Part shown: piece after piece, positions 43,261-53,292 of the stretch
How the letters are laid out: the number at the start of each line of letters is the position of its first letter
How positions within the stretch are numbered: the first letter of the stretch is position 1
From: Galeruca laticollis
Lineage: Eukaryota; Arthropoda; Insecta; Coleoptera; Chrysomelidae
Direction of reading: 5' to 3'
Length of the DNA: 64,000 nucleotides
NCBI GenBank assembly: GCA_963921935.1
Contig: OY998178.1
Location: forward strand, 197,626,862-197,690,861
Notes under the pieces: model-generated
Told to the model about the DNA's origin: nothing
Databases searched by the model: none
Seen by the model: the letters and a program-made list of their open reading frames with translations, nothing else
Program-made: the position numbers and the translations under genes

Positions 43261-44720
43261 GTAATTTGTTAGGGAAAATAACAGCAATATCTTTAGTATC
43301 TTTAGGAGTTCTCAAGATAGAGCTGAATAATAATAACTTGATTACGGAGCCTTTCCCAAAATTCAAAGATGTAATTGTTCACATTTCAATCGATAAGACA
43401 GTGAATCCTGTGAGTCAACCCTATAGGAGGGTGCCAATAGCGCTAGAACAAAAAATTAACCGAAAACTTGGGGAACTTATGCGAGCTGACATTATAGAAG
43501 AGGTAAAAGGCCCACCTGAATGGGTATCACATATGGTCCCTGTTCTTAAAGAGAACGGGGACGTTAGAATATGCATCGACATGCGAAAAGCTAATACCGC
43601 CATCTTAAGGGAAAATTACCCATTACTCACTATGGAGGGTCTTCTACCAAATTTTCCAAAAGCTAAATATTTTTCCATGCTCGATATCAAGAACGCATTT
43701 CATCAAATTGAAATTTCTCCAAGATCACGATACATAACCACATTTATTAGTAGTAAAGGTCTATTCAGATATAAGAGACTCATGTTTGGAATAACATCTG
43801 CCCCAGAAATTTTTCAAAAATTTTTGGAAAAAATGTTATTGCCTCTTCAAGGTACAGTCAATTTCATTGATGACATCCTAATCTATGTAACCAGTAAAGA
43901 AGAACATGACCGTAGGTTTCAAAATACACTAAATATTTTGCGTGAGAATCATGTACTCCTGAATAGGAGCAAATGCATTTTCAAAATAACTGAAGTTCGA
44001 TTTCTTGGACACAGGTTGTCCCCGAAAGGAATCAAGCCATTAGAAGATTACGTAGGCGTAATAAAATCTTTTAGAACTCCATAAACAATCGAAGAAGTAC
44101 ATAGTTCTTTTGGGTTTGGTCAACTTAGGCAAATGGATACCAAATCTGGCGACTCTAACAGACCCATTGAGAAAATTATTACGGATGAAATTAGGTAAGC
44201 ACGCAAGTGTTGTAAAATACTGGAGGTCAGATCAAAACAATGCCTTCAAAAAAATTAAAGAAACACTCTCACATATCAATACCTTGGGATACAATGACCC
44301 TAGAGATAGAACCCAAGTTGTAGCAGACGCAAATCCAGTGGGTCTTGGAGCAGTACTTATACAGTTTGATAATACAGGTCCCAGGATCATTGCGTACGGC
44401 AACAAAAGCCTCACAGATTGCGTAAAAAGGTATTGCCAGACTGAAAAAGGAGCTCTCGCTTTGGTATGGGCAGTGGAGCATATTGGTATTTATTTGTACG
44501 GAAAAGATGAGTTTGAGTTGGTTACAAATCACAAACCGCTTGAGGTTATTTTCGCACCTATATCACGCCCATGCGCAGTAATTGAACGATGGGTTTTACG
44601 ATTACAATCCTTCAAGTTTAAAATCATTTATAAGCCGGGCAAAACAAATATTGCCGATCCTTTATCCCGGTTAAGCCAAACTAATTCTAAAACATCTTTC
44701 GAGGCATACGACAAGGTTAA
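43182..44720 (+). pseudogene. RT and RNase H of the third gypsy copy
   Basis: The 300-residue frame at 43182-44084 has VPVLKENGDVRICIDMRKAN, YFSMLDIKNAFHQIEISPRS, RLMFGITSAPEIFQKFL and the catalytic NFIDDILIYV. A stop at about 44082 and a shift near 44100 precede the connection and RNase H frame (44110-44802): TQVVADANPVGLGAVLIQFD, TEKGALALVWAVEHIGIYL and VTNHKPLEVIF, then YKPGKTNIADPLSRLSQ. Both active sites are complete; one break separates the domains. Confidence 0.9.
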
Positions 44721-44735
44721 CCAAATCGTTGAACG

Positions 44736-45640
44736 ATGCAGAAAATACAAGAATCATCACAAACTGATAAAGAGATATTGGAACTCAAAGAGGGCATCCT
44801 AAACAACACCAGGTCCGAATCTATCAAGCGTTACCAAATTTTCCAGGAAGAATTTTGTCTATGTGGCCATCCAGGAATAGTAGTTATGAAGAGTAGGCTC
44901 AGAACGAAAGTGTGCTGGCCAAAAATAGATGATCAAGCTGAAAAGATTGTACGTTAGCTTCAACACCCACTGTCCCATACCAAATGAAAAGGAAGCAACT
45001 GCCAACAGGACCTTGGATAGACGTAGCCATGGACTTTATGGGTCCCACAGGTGAACATTTGTTCGTTATAGTCGACTATTTTAGTCGCTATAAAGAAATA
45101 AAAATAATGAGAAGCATCACTTCTTTGAGCACAATAAACATCTTGAAGGACATATTTTCAAGATTGGGATTTCCCGTGACCATCACACGCGACAATGGTA
45201 AATAATTTATAAGTGAGGAGATAAAAACGTACTTTGAAGAAAACGGCATGAAAATATTTATTTCCATACCATACTGGCCCCAGATGAATGGAGAGATCGA
45301 GCGACAGAATCGGGATATTTTAAAGAGGCTTAAAATCAGTCGAGCACTCAAGAAAAATGGGCAACAAGAACTGATAGTTTATCAAATGATGTACAATAGC
45401 ACTCCTCACTCAACCACTGGAAAAACACCAAGTGAGTTATTCTTTCGACGTCAATTCAGAGATAAGATCCCCAGTTCCGGTGACACCGAAAATAGCATAT
45501 TTGAATAGCATGCCAGAGAGGAAGACCAAACACAATAACAAATAGGAAAAGAATATGGCGATAGAAAAAAAAGGACTGCAGAAACAGATTTAGAATTGGG
45601 CGATAAAATCTACAAAAAAATAATGGTTTGAGAGAATAAA
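44736..45640 (+). pseudogene. integrase of the third gypsy copy
   Basis: The zinc module is partly readable (GHPGIVVMKSRLRTKVCWP at about 44860-44920) with a TAG at about 44957. The catalytic core begins at 44984: PWIDVAMDFMGPTGEHL (first Asp), VTITRDNGK (second Asp), a TAA at 45203 where Gln is usual, then PYWPQMNGEIERQNRDILK (Glu). The C-terminal part runs to 45508 and on, in another frame, to about 45630. The DDE set is intact; only nonsense codons disable it. Confidence 0.88.
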
Positions 45641-45702
45641 ACAACACCAGAATTCGATGCAAGCACACACACACAGTGGTCGATAAAACAGGGGAGGGGG
45701 GA

Positions 45703-46242
45703 TGTTGTTATTCGAAATGATGACTCTGGGCAGGAATATAGAAGGAATATCGTACATCTGAATAAAATTGAGGGGAAATGGAGTGTATGTGATGATTCGA
45801 ATCGTTGAAATATGTTTGTCGTTGCCATTACTGTTCGGGTCATTATTGTTATTAAGATTACATACATACCTATAGATTATTACTATTATTGTTATCGTTG
45901 CTATTATTGATATTATTGTTATTATAATCATTATTGCGTTATTATCAATATTGTTATTTTTACTCGTTGTTATATATCTTTGTGTTTACGTCATATGATA
46001 AGCTTATATCAGGGTTGTTGGAAATGTATAAGTATACCTGTTATTTTCATATGTGAGTTATACTAGAAAATGGAAGAGATATAGTGTATGACTCCGTATC
46101 CTGATTAGAAATAAAGAACCAGCGATTGATTACATAAACGAGAACGACCATCGATGACTGTAGTCAGGGGATTCGGGACGTTTGTGGAGTCGACATCCGA
46201 CTAAATAAGCAGAGTGTGTTATTTATATTCCCCAACCAAATA
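45703..46242 (+). repeat. putative LTR of the third gypsy copy
   Basis: It starts tgttgttatt directly after the polypurine run. It contains an (ATT/GTT)-rich tract (45835-45955). It ends near 46242, before aagtggcaaacgttacac (46242-46259), which resembles the tRNA-Ser primer-binding site AGTGGCGACCGTGACA of several insect gypsy elements. No second LTR copy was found upstream for comparison. Confidence 0.45.
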
Positions 46243-46337
46243 AGTGGCAAACGTTACACCTATTAATCTATTGTATTTAGGAAAAGAAATTATAATATAT
46301 GGTATTGTTTAAATCGCGAATGTTCTCTTTAAACGTC

Positions 46338-46700
46338 TACAGGGTGAATAATCGTGTAGGATAACATCGAAAAATCATTAATAGATTAATCGACTTCCCT
46401 GGTAAGGATGATTGATCTAAATTATTTGTCCGTAGTGATTATTCTCCCACTCTCCCTTCAATAGTAGCCCAGCGCGATCTAAATTACCAATCAATGCAAT
46501 GAATAAATATCGAAGTGTCCAGGGTATATTAGTCATACAGTGATAACGTTTCTTGTTTTATCTTCGTGATTTGTACGAGTTAGTATAAATAATGCATACT
46601 ACAGGGTGAATAATCATTACGGACAGTAGCTCAAATAATTTGGATCGATCATCCTTAACAGGTAGGTCGATCAATCTATTAATTTTTCTTGGGCTGTATT
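46338..46700. repeat. inverted-repeat (MITE-like) element beside SDHA exon A
   Basis: The arm 46372-46445 (attaatagattaatcgactt through taaggatgattgatc to gtgattattc) matches the reverse complement of about 46605-46685 with scattered mismatches. The motif ctacagggtgaataatc occurs at both 46338 and 46599 in direct orientation. A 150-bp unique centre separates the arms. It ends about 90 bp from the exon A donor. Confidence 0.65.
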
Positions 46701-46792
46701 TATAAATTACTATCATCTGTTACTGTATCATGTATTATGATGTATATCATGAAAAATGTATCAGCATACATTACTGTTGTCAATGTACATAC

Positions 46793-46970
46793 TTAAAGCA
46801 GCATTAACTCCTCCTTGTGCTGCAACAGTGTGAGATCTTGTTGGGAACATCTTTGTAACGCAAGCGGTATTGAAACCATGTTGAACCAAACCATAAGCTG
46901 CTCTTAATCCTGCTCCACCTGCTCCTACGACAACGCAATCATACTGATGATTTATTATTGGATATTTTGA
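46793..46970 (-). CDS. SDHA: succinate dehydrogenase flavoprotein subunit, internal exon A
   Basis: A 178-bp exon on the minus strand. The acceptor ttcatttacag (ag at 46972-46971) precedes TCA AAA TAT; the donor gtatgt begins at 46792. It encodes SKYPIINHQYDCVVVGAGGA, GLRAAYGL, FNTACVTKMFPTRSHTVAAQ, then GGVNAAL. GAGGAGLRAA is the Rossmann-type FAD-binding motif, and the His of SHTVAAQGG is the residue that covalently carries FAD in SDHA. The last base, A, plus GC from exon B completes a Ser codon in frame with exon B, about 16 kb away. No stops or indels. It acts in mitochondrial complex II. Upstream exons, including the targeting peptide, were not found. Confidence 0.88.
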
Positions 46971-46972
46971 CT

Positions 46973-47642
46973 GTAAATGAAAGAACAAATATATTACTAC
47001 GGTTATAATTTCTTGTTATTGAATTCAGGTGAAAGCGGTAAAAGGGAATTACTAGCTGAACATTGAACATGCATATAATGTAATGTTAATAGATTTTTCA
47101 TATGCATGTCCAATGGACGTTGACAAACAATTCAATTTACACAGAAAATGCGTCAAAAAAGAATTATATTATAGAAAACGTTATAAAATAATTTATTACT
47201 GTTATACTAATTTGTTAAGAATTACAGTTTCTATTCAGTAGTAGGTAAATTAAAATTATCCGTAACCCCCTAATGATCTACTTTGTACTTTAGGTATAAT
47301 ACATTTTTAGAGTATCTTTTCATAGAAGAATCCAAAAATGTAAAAATATACATTCAATAAAAATTTCAAAGGTGACCCTTGGGAGGAGGAGGAAAGCTAT
47401 AACGAGTACATATGTGAAAAAAAAATGCCACCTTTATATGTTTTACTTTTCCGCCCAACCTTTCTATATGCGAGAAAAGTATTGGTTTACCCCAAAAAAA
47501 GTTGGAATTTTGAAAAAAATTTTCACGTTATTTTCACGTTTTCCATCAACAACAACACGAAAAAATGGTTTTTAGAAAAAGAAATCCTGTGTGTATGTCG
47601 TCGTCGTCGACGTTGTCGTCGGCCACTTTTCCTTGCATGTCT
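46973..47642. other. intronic sequence upstream of SDHA exon A
   Basis: AT-rich. Small plus-strand frames (47372-47691) lack motifs. A cgtcgtcgtcgacgttgtcg run (47598) is the only distinctive feature before the tandem array. Confidence 0.5.
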
Positions 47643-48425
47643 TGTTAGCACGATACAGCCTCCGGAGTGCAATAAGTCAGCTTTTTTATGATTGAATATT
47701 GTTAAGGACATATCACAGATGAACCCTATTGAATTTCAGTTCACCAGAGCCAGTACAACGGGTGCTATGATACTTGAAGTACATTTTGTCATTTTTTGAG
47801 AAATTTCAGTTTGTTAGCACGATACAGCCTCCGTAGTTCAACAAGTCATAAATTTTATGATTGAATATTATTCAGAACATCTCACTGATGAACCCTATTG
47901 ATTTTCAGCTTACCAGAGCCAATACAACAGGTGCTACAGTACTTTAAGTACGATATTTTTGTCATTTTTGGAGAAGTTTCAATTTGTTAGCACGATACAG
48001 CCTCCGGAGTATATACAAGTGACCAATTTTATGATTGGGTATTATTCAGAGCGTCTCAAAGATAACCCCTATTGATATTCAGCTCACTAAAGCCAGTACA
48101 ACGGGTGCTATGGTACTTAAAGTACCAAATTTTTGTCATTTTTGTCATTTTTGGAGAGTTTTCAGTTTGTTAGCACCACGATACAGCCTCCAGAGAGTAT
48201 ACGATTAATCAATTTTATGATTGAATATTGTCCAAGGTGTCTCACAGATGTACCCTATTGATTTTCAGTTGACTAGAGAGAGTACAGCGGGTCCTATAAA
48301 TTCAGATATACCAAAAATTGGGTTATTTTTGGAGAAATTTCGGTTTATTAGCACGATACATCCCCCAAAGTGTATACAAGTAACAATTTTATGATAGAAT
48401 ATTGTTCAGGGCCACAGATGCGGAA
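47643..48425. repeat. tandem array of a ~170-180-bp unit, about four and a half copies
   Basis: The motif gttagcacgatacagcctcc begins units at about 47643, 47813, 47987 and 48168, with a diverged fifth at 48347. Each unit also has ttttatgattg(a/g)(a/g)tatt, cccctattgattttcag or variants, and ac(a/g)acgggtgctat. Spacing is 170-181 bp. Similarity falls towards the right end. It resembles a small satellite array within the region upstream of SDHA exon A. Confidence 0.88.
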
Positions 48426-48429
48426 AAGT

Positions 48430-49120
48430 TAGTTTTAATCTTTAAACCCGTTTATTTTGAACATATTTTTCTTTTTTTATACAAAAGTGGCGACTTCAGT
48501 TTTATATAGGGTGGATAATTTTCCTTGAAATGCTCTGTTGTATATCGTATATCCATAAACGTATATACAAAATATTATATTATGGGGGCTTATTCTATGT
48601 GGTAAAAAGTCAATTGAAAAATATCGTCTTGGTCACTCCCAGGCATCACTCTACTGTTTAAATAGGTCTTTTTAACTAACGACATCTGCCCAACTCTCAG
48701 TGAATCCCAAATATATAATCCACTTTTGGGTTCTAATTAGCAGTGCTATTAATTAGTGGCTCCAGGAAATTAGTTACAAAGCCTATATAGAACACACGCT
48801 AACCTTCCTAGTAAAATAATGGATGAGTTTTACTAAATAATCCAGTGACAATATATGTACATGTACGTGTAGTTTCATATAACAAATCAGTCACACCTTG
48901 GATGTTATTCTGAGTGACATACTATCAGCTCGATTAAAGTTACCTGATAGTATATCGAAGTTTCATGATTCGTCGTAATTCATATTTATTCCTTATTATA
49001 TTTCTTCTTAAGAGGAATCTTTCATGGTCTCCTATATTTCTTGGTTTTGTGCATAAAGTTGTTTAAGATATATACAAAGTTAATTATTATTTGAAGCTCT
49101 TCTTCGCAGCCAGCTGAATC
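48430..49120. other. spacer, no gene seen
   Basis: No open frame, terminal repeat or tandem structure recognised. It ends at the 3' tail of the next non-LTR element. Confidence 0.55.
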
Positions 49121-49400
49121 TAATAATAGTAATAACACGCATTTATTGACCACACAAGTTTTACAGCAACTAAAAATTACATTACAAAATGTGGTCAAAA
49201 GGCAGAGTTCAGAGCTTACCTTATCTGTAACAATTAGCCAAGTTCCGCTCTTCCACTCAACCTTTCAAATGTACACAACTATGTGAATTACAAATACAAA
49301 AATACAAATATAAAAAAGTACACAACTATGTAAATTAACGAATAAGTTCAAGCACATCAAGACAAGATCCACTGAAATAGTTAAAAAAAAAACATAAACA

Positions 49401-51895
49401 TTAGTCTAGTTTAAGCTTGCCAATAATTAAATCCATTTTAACAGTATACTTAAATTTATTGAATGAAAATGTTAAGTAGTAATTGGGTATCCTATTTAGT
49501 AGTCTGGTTATATAAAACAAAAAAGGGCCCTGAAACAAATTTGTTTTGTGGATAGGTGTAGTCAGTTTATACTTATGTCTAATGTTAATATTATGAACAT
49601 CAGTTCTATAAAACATTAATGAAATGGCCACACCAACACCAAACTTTAACCTAGAAACACATCTTAACATGTTTATCCATTTTTCACATCTACATTTGAT
49701 ATACTCAATATGTTTCGTCCACAACAACTTACTATCCAGAAATATGCATAGGTATTTATAATTATTCACCACTGGAATTGTAAGTTCAGAGAGAAGCACT
49801 GTTTCGGGTGGCTGATATCGATGTCTCGTGAAAAAAAGGACAGAGCATTTTTCAGGCGATATGTTAAAACCTAAGTCATGTAAGGATCGTCTAATAGTAT
49901 TCATCATGTTCTCGAGAACACACAAGCACTCTTGGTGTGAATTTTGGATCGTGTAATAGGCAAAATCATCAGCATACTGAACTTTATAACAAGAATCATC
50001 TCCTATCCGATGCAATTCTGTTGTTTATAATTTTAACAGAAAAGGGCTCAAAACAGATCCTTACGGTAGATCTTGAGACAATACCCTCGTTCCAAGAAGT
50101 TCATTCTTATGATCTCTGAGGTAGATTTTCCGATTTGTGTACAGATTAAAAATATTGGTCGCCACTTTATTACCAAAACCGACTTCTATAAGTTTTTTTG
50201 TTAGTATGTTTAAATCTACAGCATCATAGGCGCATTTTATGTCGATAAATAAACAAGCAAGATATTTGTTTTCAGAAAAACTAACTTAACTAATTGTGTT
50301 ATGGCATCTATCGTGCCGTAACCCTTACGATACCCATATTGCGTTGCCGGAAGAAGTTGATTGTTTTCTGTAAACCATTCTAATCGCGCTTTGATTATTC
50401 GCTAAAACGTTTTTATAATGGTGGAGAATAAAGAAATTGGCCGAAATGATGTCGCAATAGAGCTATCCTTAAAAGGTTTGGGTAATAAGGTAATAATTAC
50501 GTCTTTTATGGTTTCTATGTGATCATTTTGTAACCACCAGCCATTAAAAATATCTAAAATATTTGTTTTTGCTATTTTGGGAAGGTTTTCTATCATTTTA
50601 TATGTTAAATTGTCCTCACCAGGCGCAGTATTTCTGGAAGTTTTGACAGCGTGAAGTAATTCTTGCATATTAAATGGAATTTCTAAATAAGGATTTGTTT
50701 TTAAGATGTGTGATGGATCAAGTTCGAGTTTATTTTGGACAGTTGCGGACAAATTAAATCAAATATTTCTTCAAGCTATTGTGGTGGTAGAGGAGTACGA
50801 TTATTCTGAAAATGTTTATTTGAAATTCTTTTTATAAAATTCCAAATTTTAGTTTGGGGAGTATTCCTATTGATAGAATTTATAAAGGAGACCCAGCTAT
50901 CTTCATTAGCTTTTTTAAAAGTTAATTTGGCAATTGCTACACTTCGTTTATGATTAATAAAATTTTGTAAATTAGTTATTCTTTTATATTCAAGAAGAGC
51001 TTGTTTCCTTTCTTCTACTGCTTCTGTACATTCTATGTTCCACCAAATAGGTTTTTTAGTAATTGGAATAAAAGATTTTTTGATAGGCATAGACAAATCT
51101 GCGGCTTTTGACAGGGCTGTAATTAACAAGTCAGCTTTTTCTGAGAGATTAGTATTAGTATTATTTTCAGTTAATATTTGATCAATATAGTCCTGATATG
51201 TTATCCAATTTGCTCTCGAGTCATTCCATCTATTAGAAGTTAAAATGTTTGCGCGATTACCTGACAAATGGAGAGAAATGCTTGTTATAAAATGATCAGA
51301 ACCTAGATAGTTTCTTCCATAATTTGCCAATCCAGATAGGAAACTAGGTTAGGAGTAGCAAAAGTAAGATCAACCCTAGAAGGATTTTCATCAGGCCTGT
51401 GAATTCGAGTTGGTTTACCATTATTGACACATATTAAATAGCAGTGATCTAAAGCATCTATAAGTCTTTTACCTTGTAGATCATCCTTGTGGGATCCCCA
51501 TAAATTATGGTGACAATTAAAATCACCACGGATAATAACTTTAACTGAAAATTGTGAGAAAATATTTATCCAGTCATTGACATTAACAGTATTTACGTTA
51601 GGTGGTTTATATATGTTTACCAAGGTTATTCTCAAGTCTCTGATTTCTATTGCACAAATTTCTATGCTAGCATTAAAATTTTTTATTATTTCAATTTCAC
51701 TAAAGTTAATATCTTTTTTGACATAAATGCCTACACCTCCGTAACCATCATCCCTTTTTTTTTGTATGGGGTATTAACCTCGAATAGAAAAATTATCTTC
51801 CTTTTTAGTTTGTAACTCTTGTAATATTAAAATATCGAATGAATAGCTTTCTAAAAATTGTAATAAGTTGTTTTTTTATTAGTAATTGAACGACA
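49401..51895 (-). pseudogene. ORF2 (endonuclease and RT) of element C
   Basis: The endonuclease is readable from about 51880 (FDILILQELQTKKED, then a stop, then GYGGVGIYVKKD) and from 51635 (VKVIIRGDFNCHHNLWGS, RVDLTFATPNLVS, YLGSDHFITSISL). The linker and RT follow: KTSRNTAPGEDNLTYKMI, SIATSFRPISLFSTII, a TAG (about 50402), TQYGYRKGYGTIDA, then a badly broken middle and an intact YKVQYADDFAYY box (50015-49401). The C-terminus has TNLFQGPFLFYITRLLNRIP. Several stops and shifts (50776, 50402 and about 50280) make it non-functional. Confidence 0.85.
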
Positions 51896-52010
51896 ATTTT
51901 ATTGAAACAAATGTAATTCACCAAAAGTCCTCATCATATATACTCTCTAAATCACTGACTGGATTATTTATAATAGAGCTAAATTGATTTCTAATACTAT
52001 TATGGATTTC

Positions 52011-53242
52011 TTATAAATTTTTGTAATTACTTGAAAAATATGTGGGATCAGTAAGTGCTTTAGTTATTAACGAATTAACTTCACATATTATTTTTTCTTT
52101 ATGAGCCATGAAATCATCACGGTGAGGGTTAGGAATGACAGGTTGTGATTGTGGACGTGGTGGAACTTTTTTTGTAGTTTGAGATACTCTAATAGGAGAT
52201 ACACTTTTACGTTTAGTCGGTTGTGTCCGGGGTCTTTGGGTGAGTGATTGAGTAGCAACATGTGAGTCTTTTGGGCTAGGTGTTAATTCTGGAAAACTAT
52301 TAAGATTATTAAGTACCGAAAATCTATTATTGGTGGTAATTTTAGCATAAGATGGATTATTAACTATTTTTTCCGCTTCCAAATGATATATTATGATATG
52401 CCGTTGTTGTTTTTATATTAGATTGAAACTTATAAGTGGGACAATTTTTATTTAATGCATTATGATCAAATTTTTCACAGTAAATACAATATTCATGAGT
52501 AACGTTACAATTATGATTTTCTTCCATTTTATCACCACATTTTCTACACTTCTCAACTCCTTTGCATAATTTTGTCGTGTGTCCGTATCTCATGCATTTG
52601 AAAGATTGGACAACCGGATATATATACGGTTCAACCTCAAAATTACATAAATTAATTTGCACTCTATAAGGGAGGTTACTACCTAGAAATGATACAATTA
52701 TCATTTGTCTTGGTATTAATTTTGTTGTACCATCTGAATTTTTAAATTTCCTCATCATTCTTTTTACACTCATAACTTTTTTATCCGAGTTAATATTGTT
52801 AACTAAATAAGTCTCATCAAAAAATGAATCTACCATTCTAACTTCTTTTTTTGGTGAAAAATGTAGGTACATAACATATAAGATCATTTTTGATAATTAT
52901 TTCATGATTAATTAAACTATTTGCAATAGAATATGTTTTAAAAATTACTGTAACTCGATTCCTTCCTACTGATATAATATCTGATACGTTTTCCTTAAAT
53001 TCATTAATTTGAAAAAAATAATGTCAAATACGAATGGGAAATAATCTACCTAGCTGTTTATTTATATGTTCAACATATACAAAATAAGGACCGTTATCAG
53101 TCGATCGGTATTTATTATTTATATCATAAACTGGTAAATTATCACTAGTCGTACCTGTTTTTTCGTTGTTGTCACTGTTTTTTTCAGGAGACCCCCCGGG
53201 GTCTTCTGAATCATAATTATTAAAATTAACGTGTCTCGGCAT
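52011..53242 (-). pseudogene. ORF1 (Gag-like, zinc knuckle) of element C
   Basis: The start at 53242 (MPRHVNFNNYDSEDPGGSPE) leads to a region read in changing frames. The middle (52887-52360) has an RNA-binding-like part ending in CCHC modules: FKCMRYGHTTKLC (first Cys of CxxC present, second replaced), CRKCGDKMEENHNC and CIYCEKFDHNALNKNC. The C-terminal frame (52382-52011) is Ser/Thr/Pro-rich with a basic patch. ORF1 proteins of this group coat the RNA and target it to the nucleus. At least two shifts (about 53020 and 52380). Confidence 0.8.
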
Positions 53243-53292
53243 CTAGCGGCCACTGACACGGGATCTGTCATACATTTAGTTACAACTAAAAA

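Larger units (their letters stand above)
42857..46242 (+). mobile_element. third Ty3/gypsy-like element, 5' end degraded
   Basis: Protease, RT, RNase H and integrase lie on the plus strand with a short polypurine run (ggggagggggga, 45691-45702) and a likely LTR beginning tgttgttatt at 45703. No Gag or 5' LTR could be recognised upstream. This copy is better preserved than the first two: pol is broken by only a few stops. It lies inside the presumed SDHA intron, in the opposite orientation to the gene. Confidence 0.85.
49121..53245 (-). mobile_element. jockey/I-group non-LTR retrotransposon C, degenerate
   Basis: The minus strand holds ORF1 with zinc knuckles (53242-52011) and ORF2 with endonuclease and RT (about 51890-49401), then a 3' UTR ending in a TTA-type tail (ttattactattatta on the minus strand, 49121-49135). 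No RNase H was seen. The C-terminal tail resembles the fragment at 966-1745, so the two may belong to related families. It abuts element D at about 53245-53262. Confidence 0.85.

Noticed and set aside
45590..45931. Ile-rich minus-strand frame as a gene
   Set aside because: It is a translation of the ATT/GTT-rich tract in a gypsy LTR.
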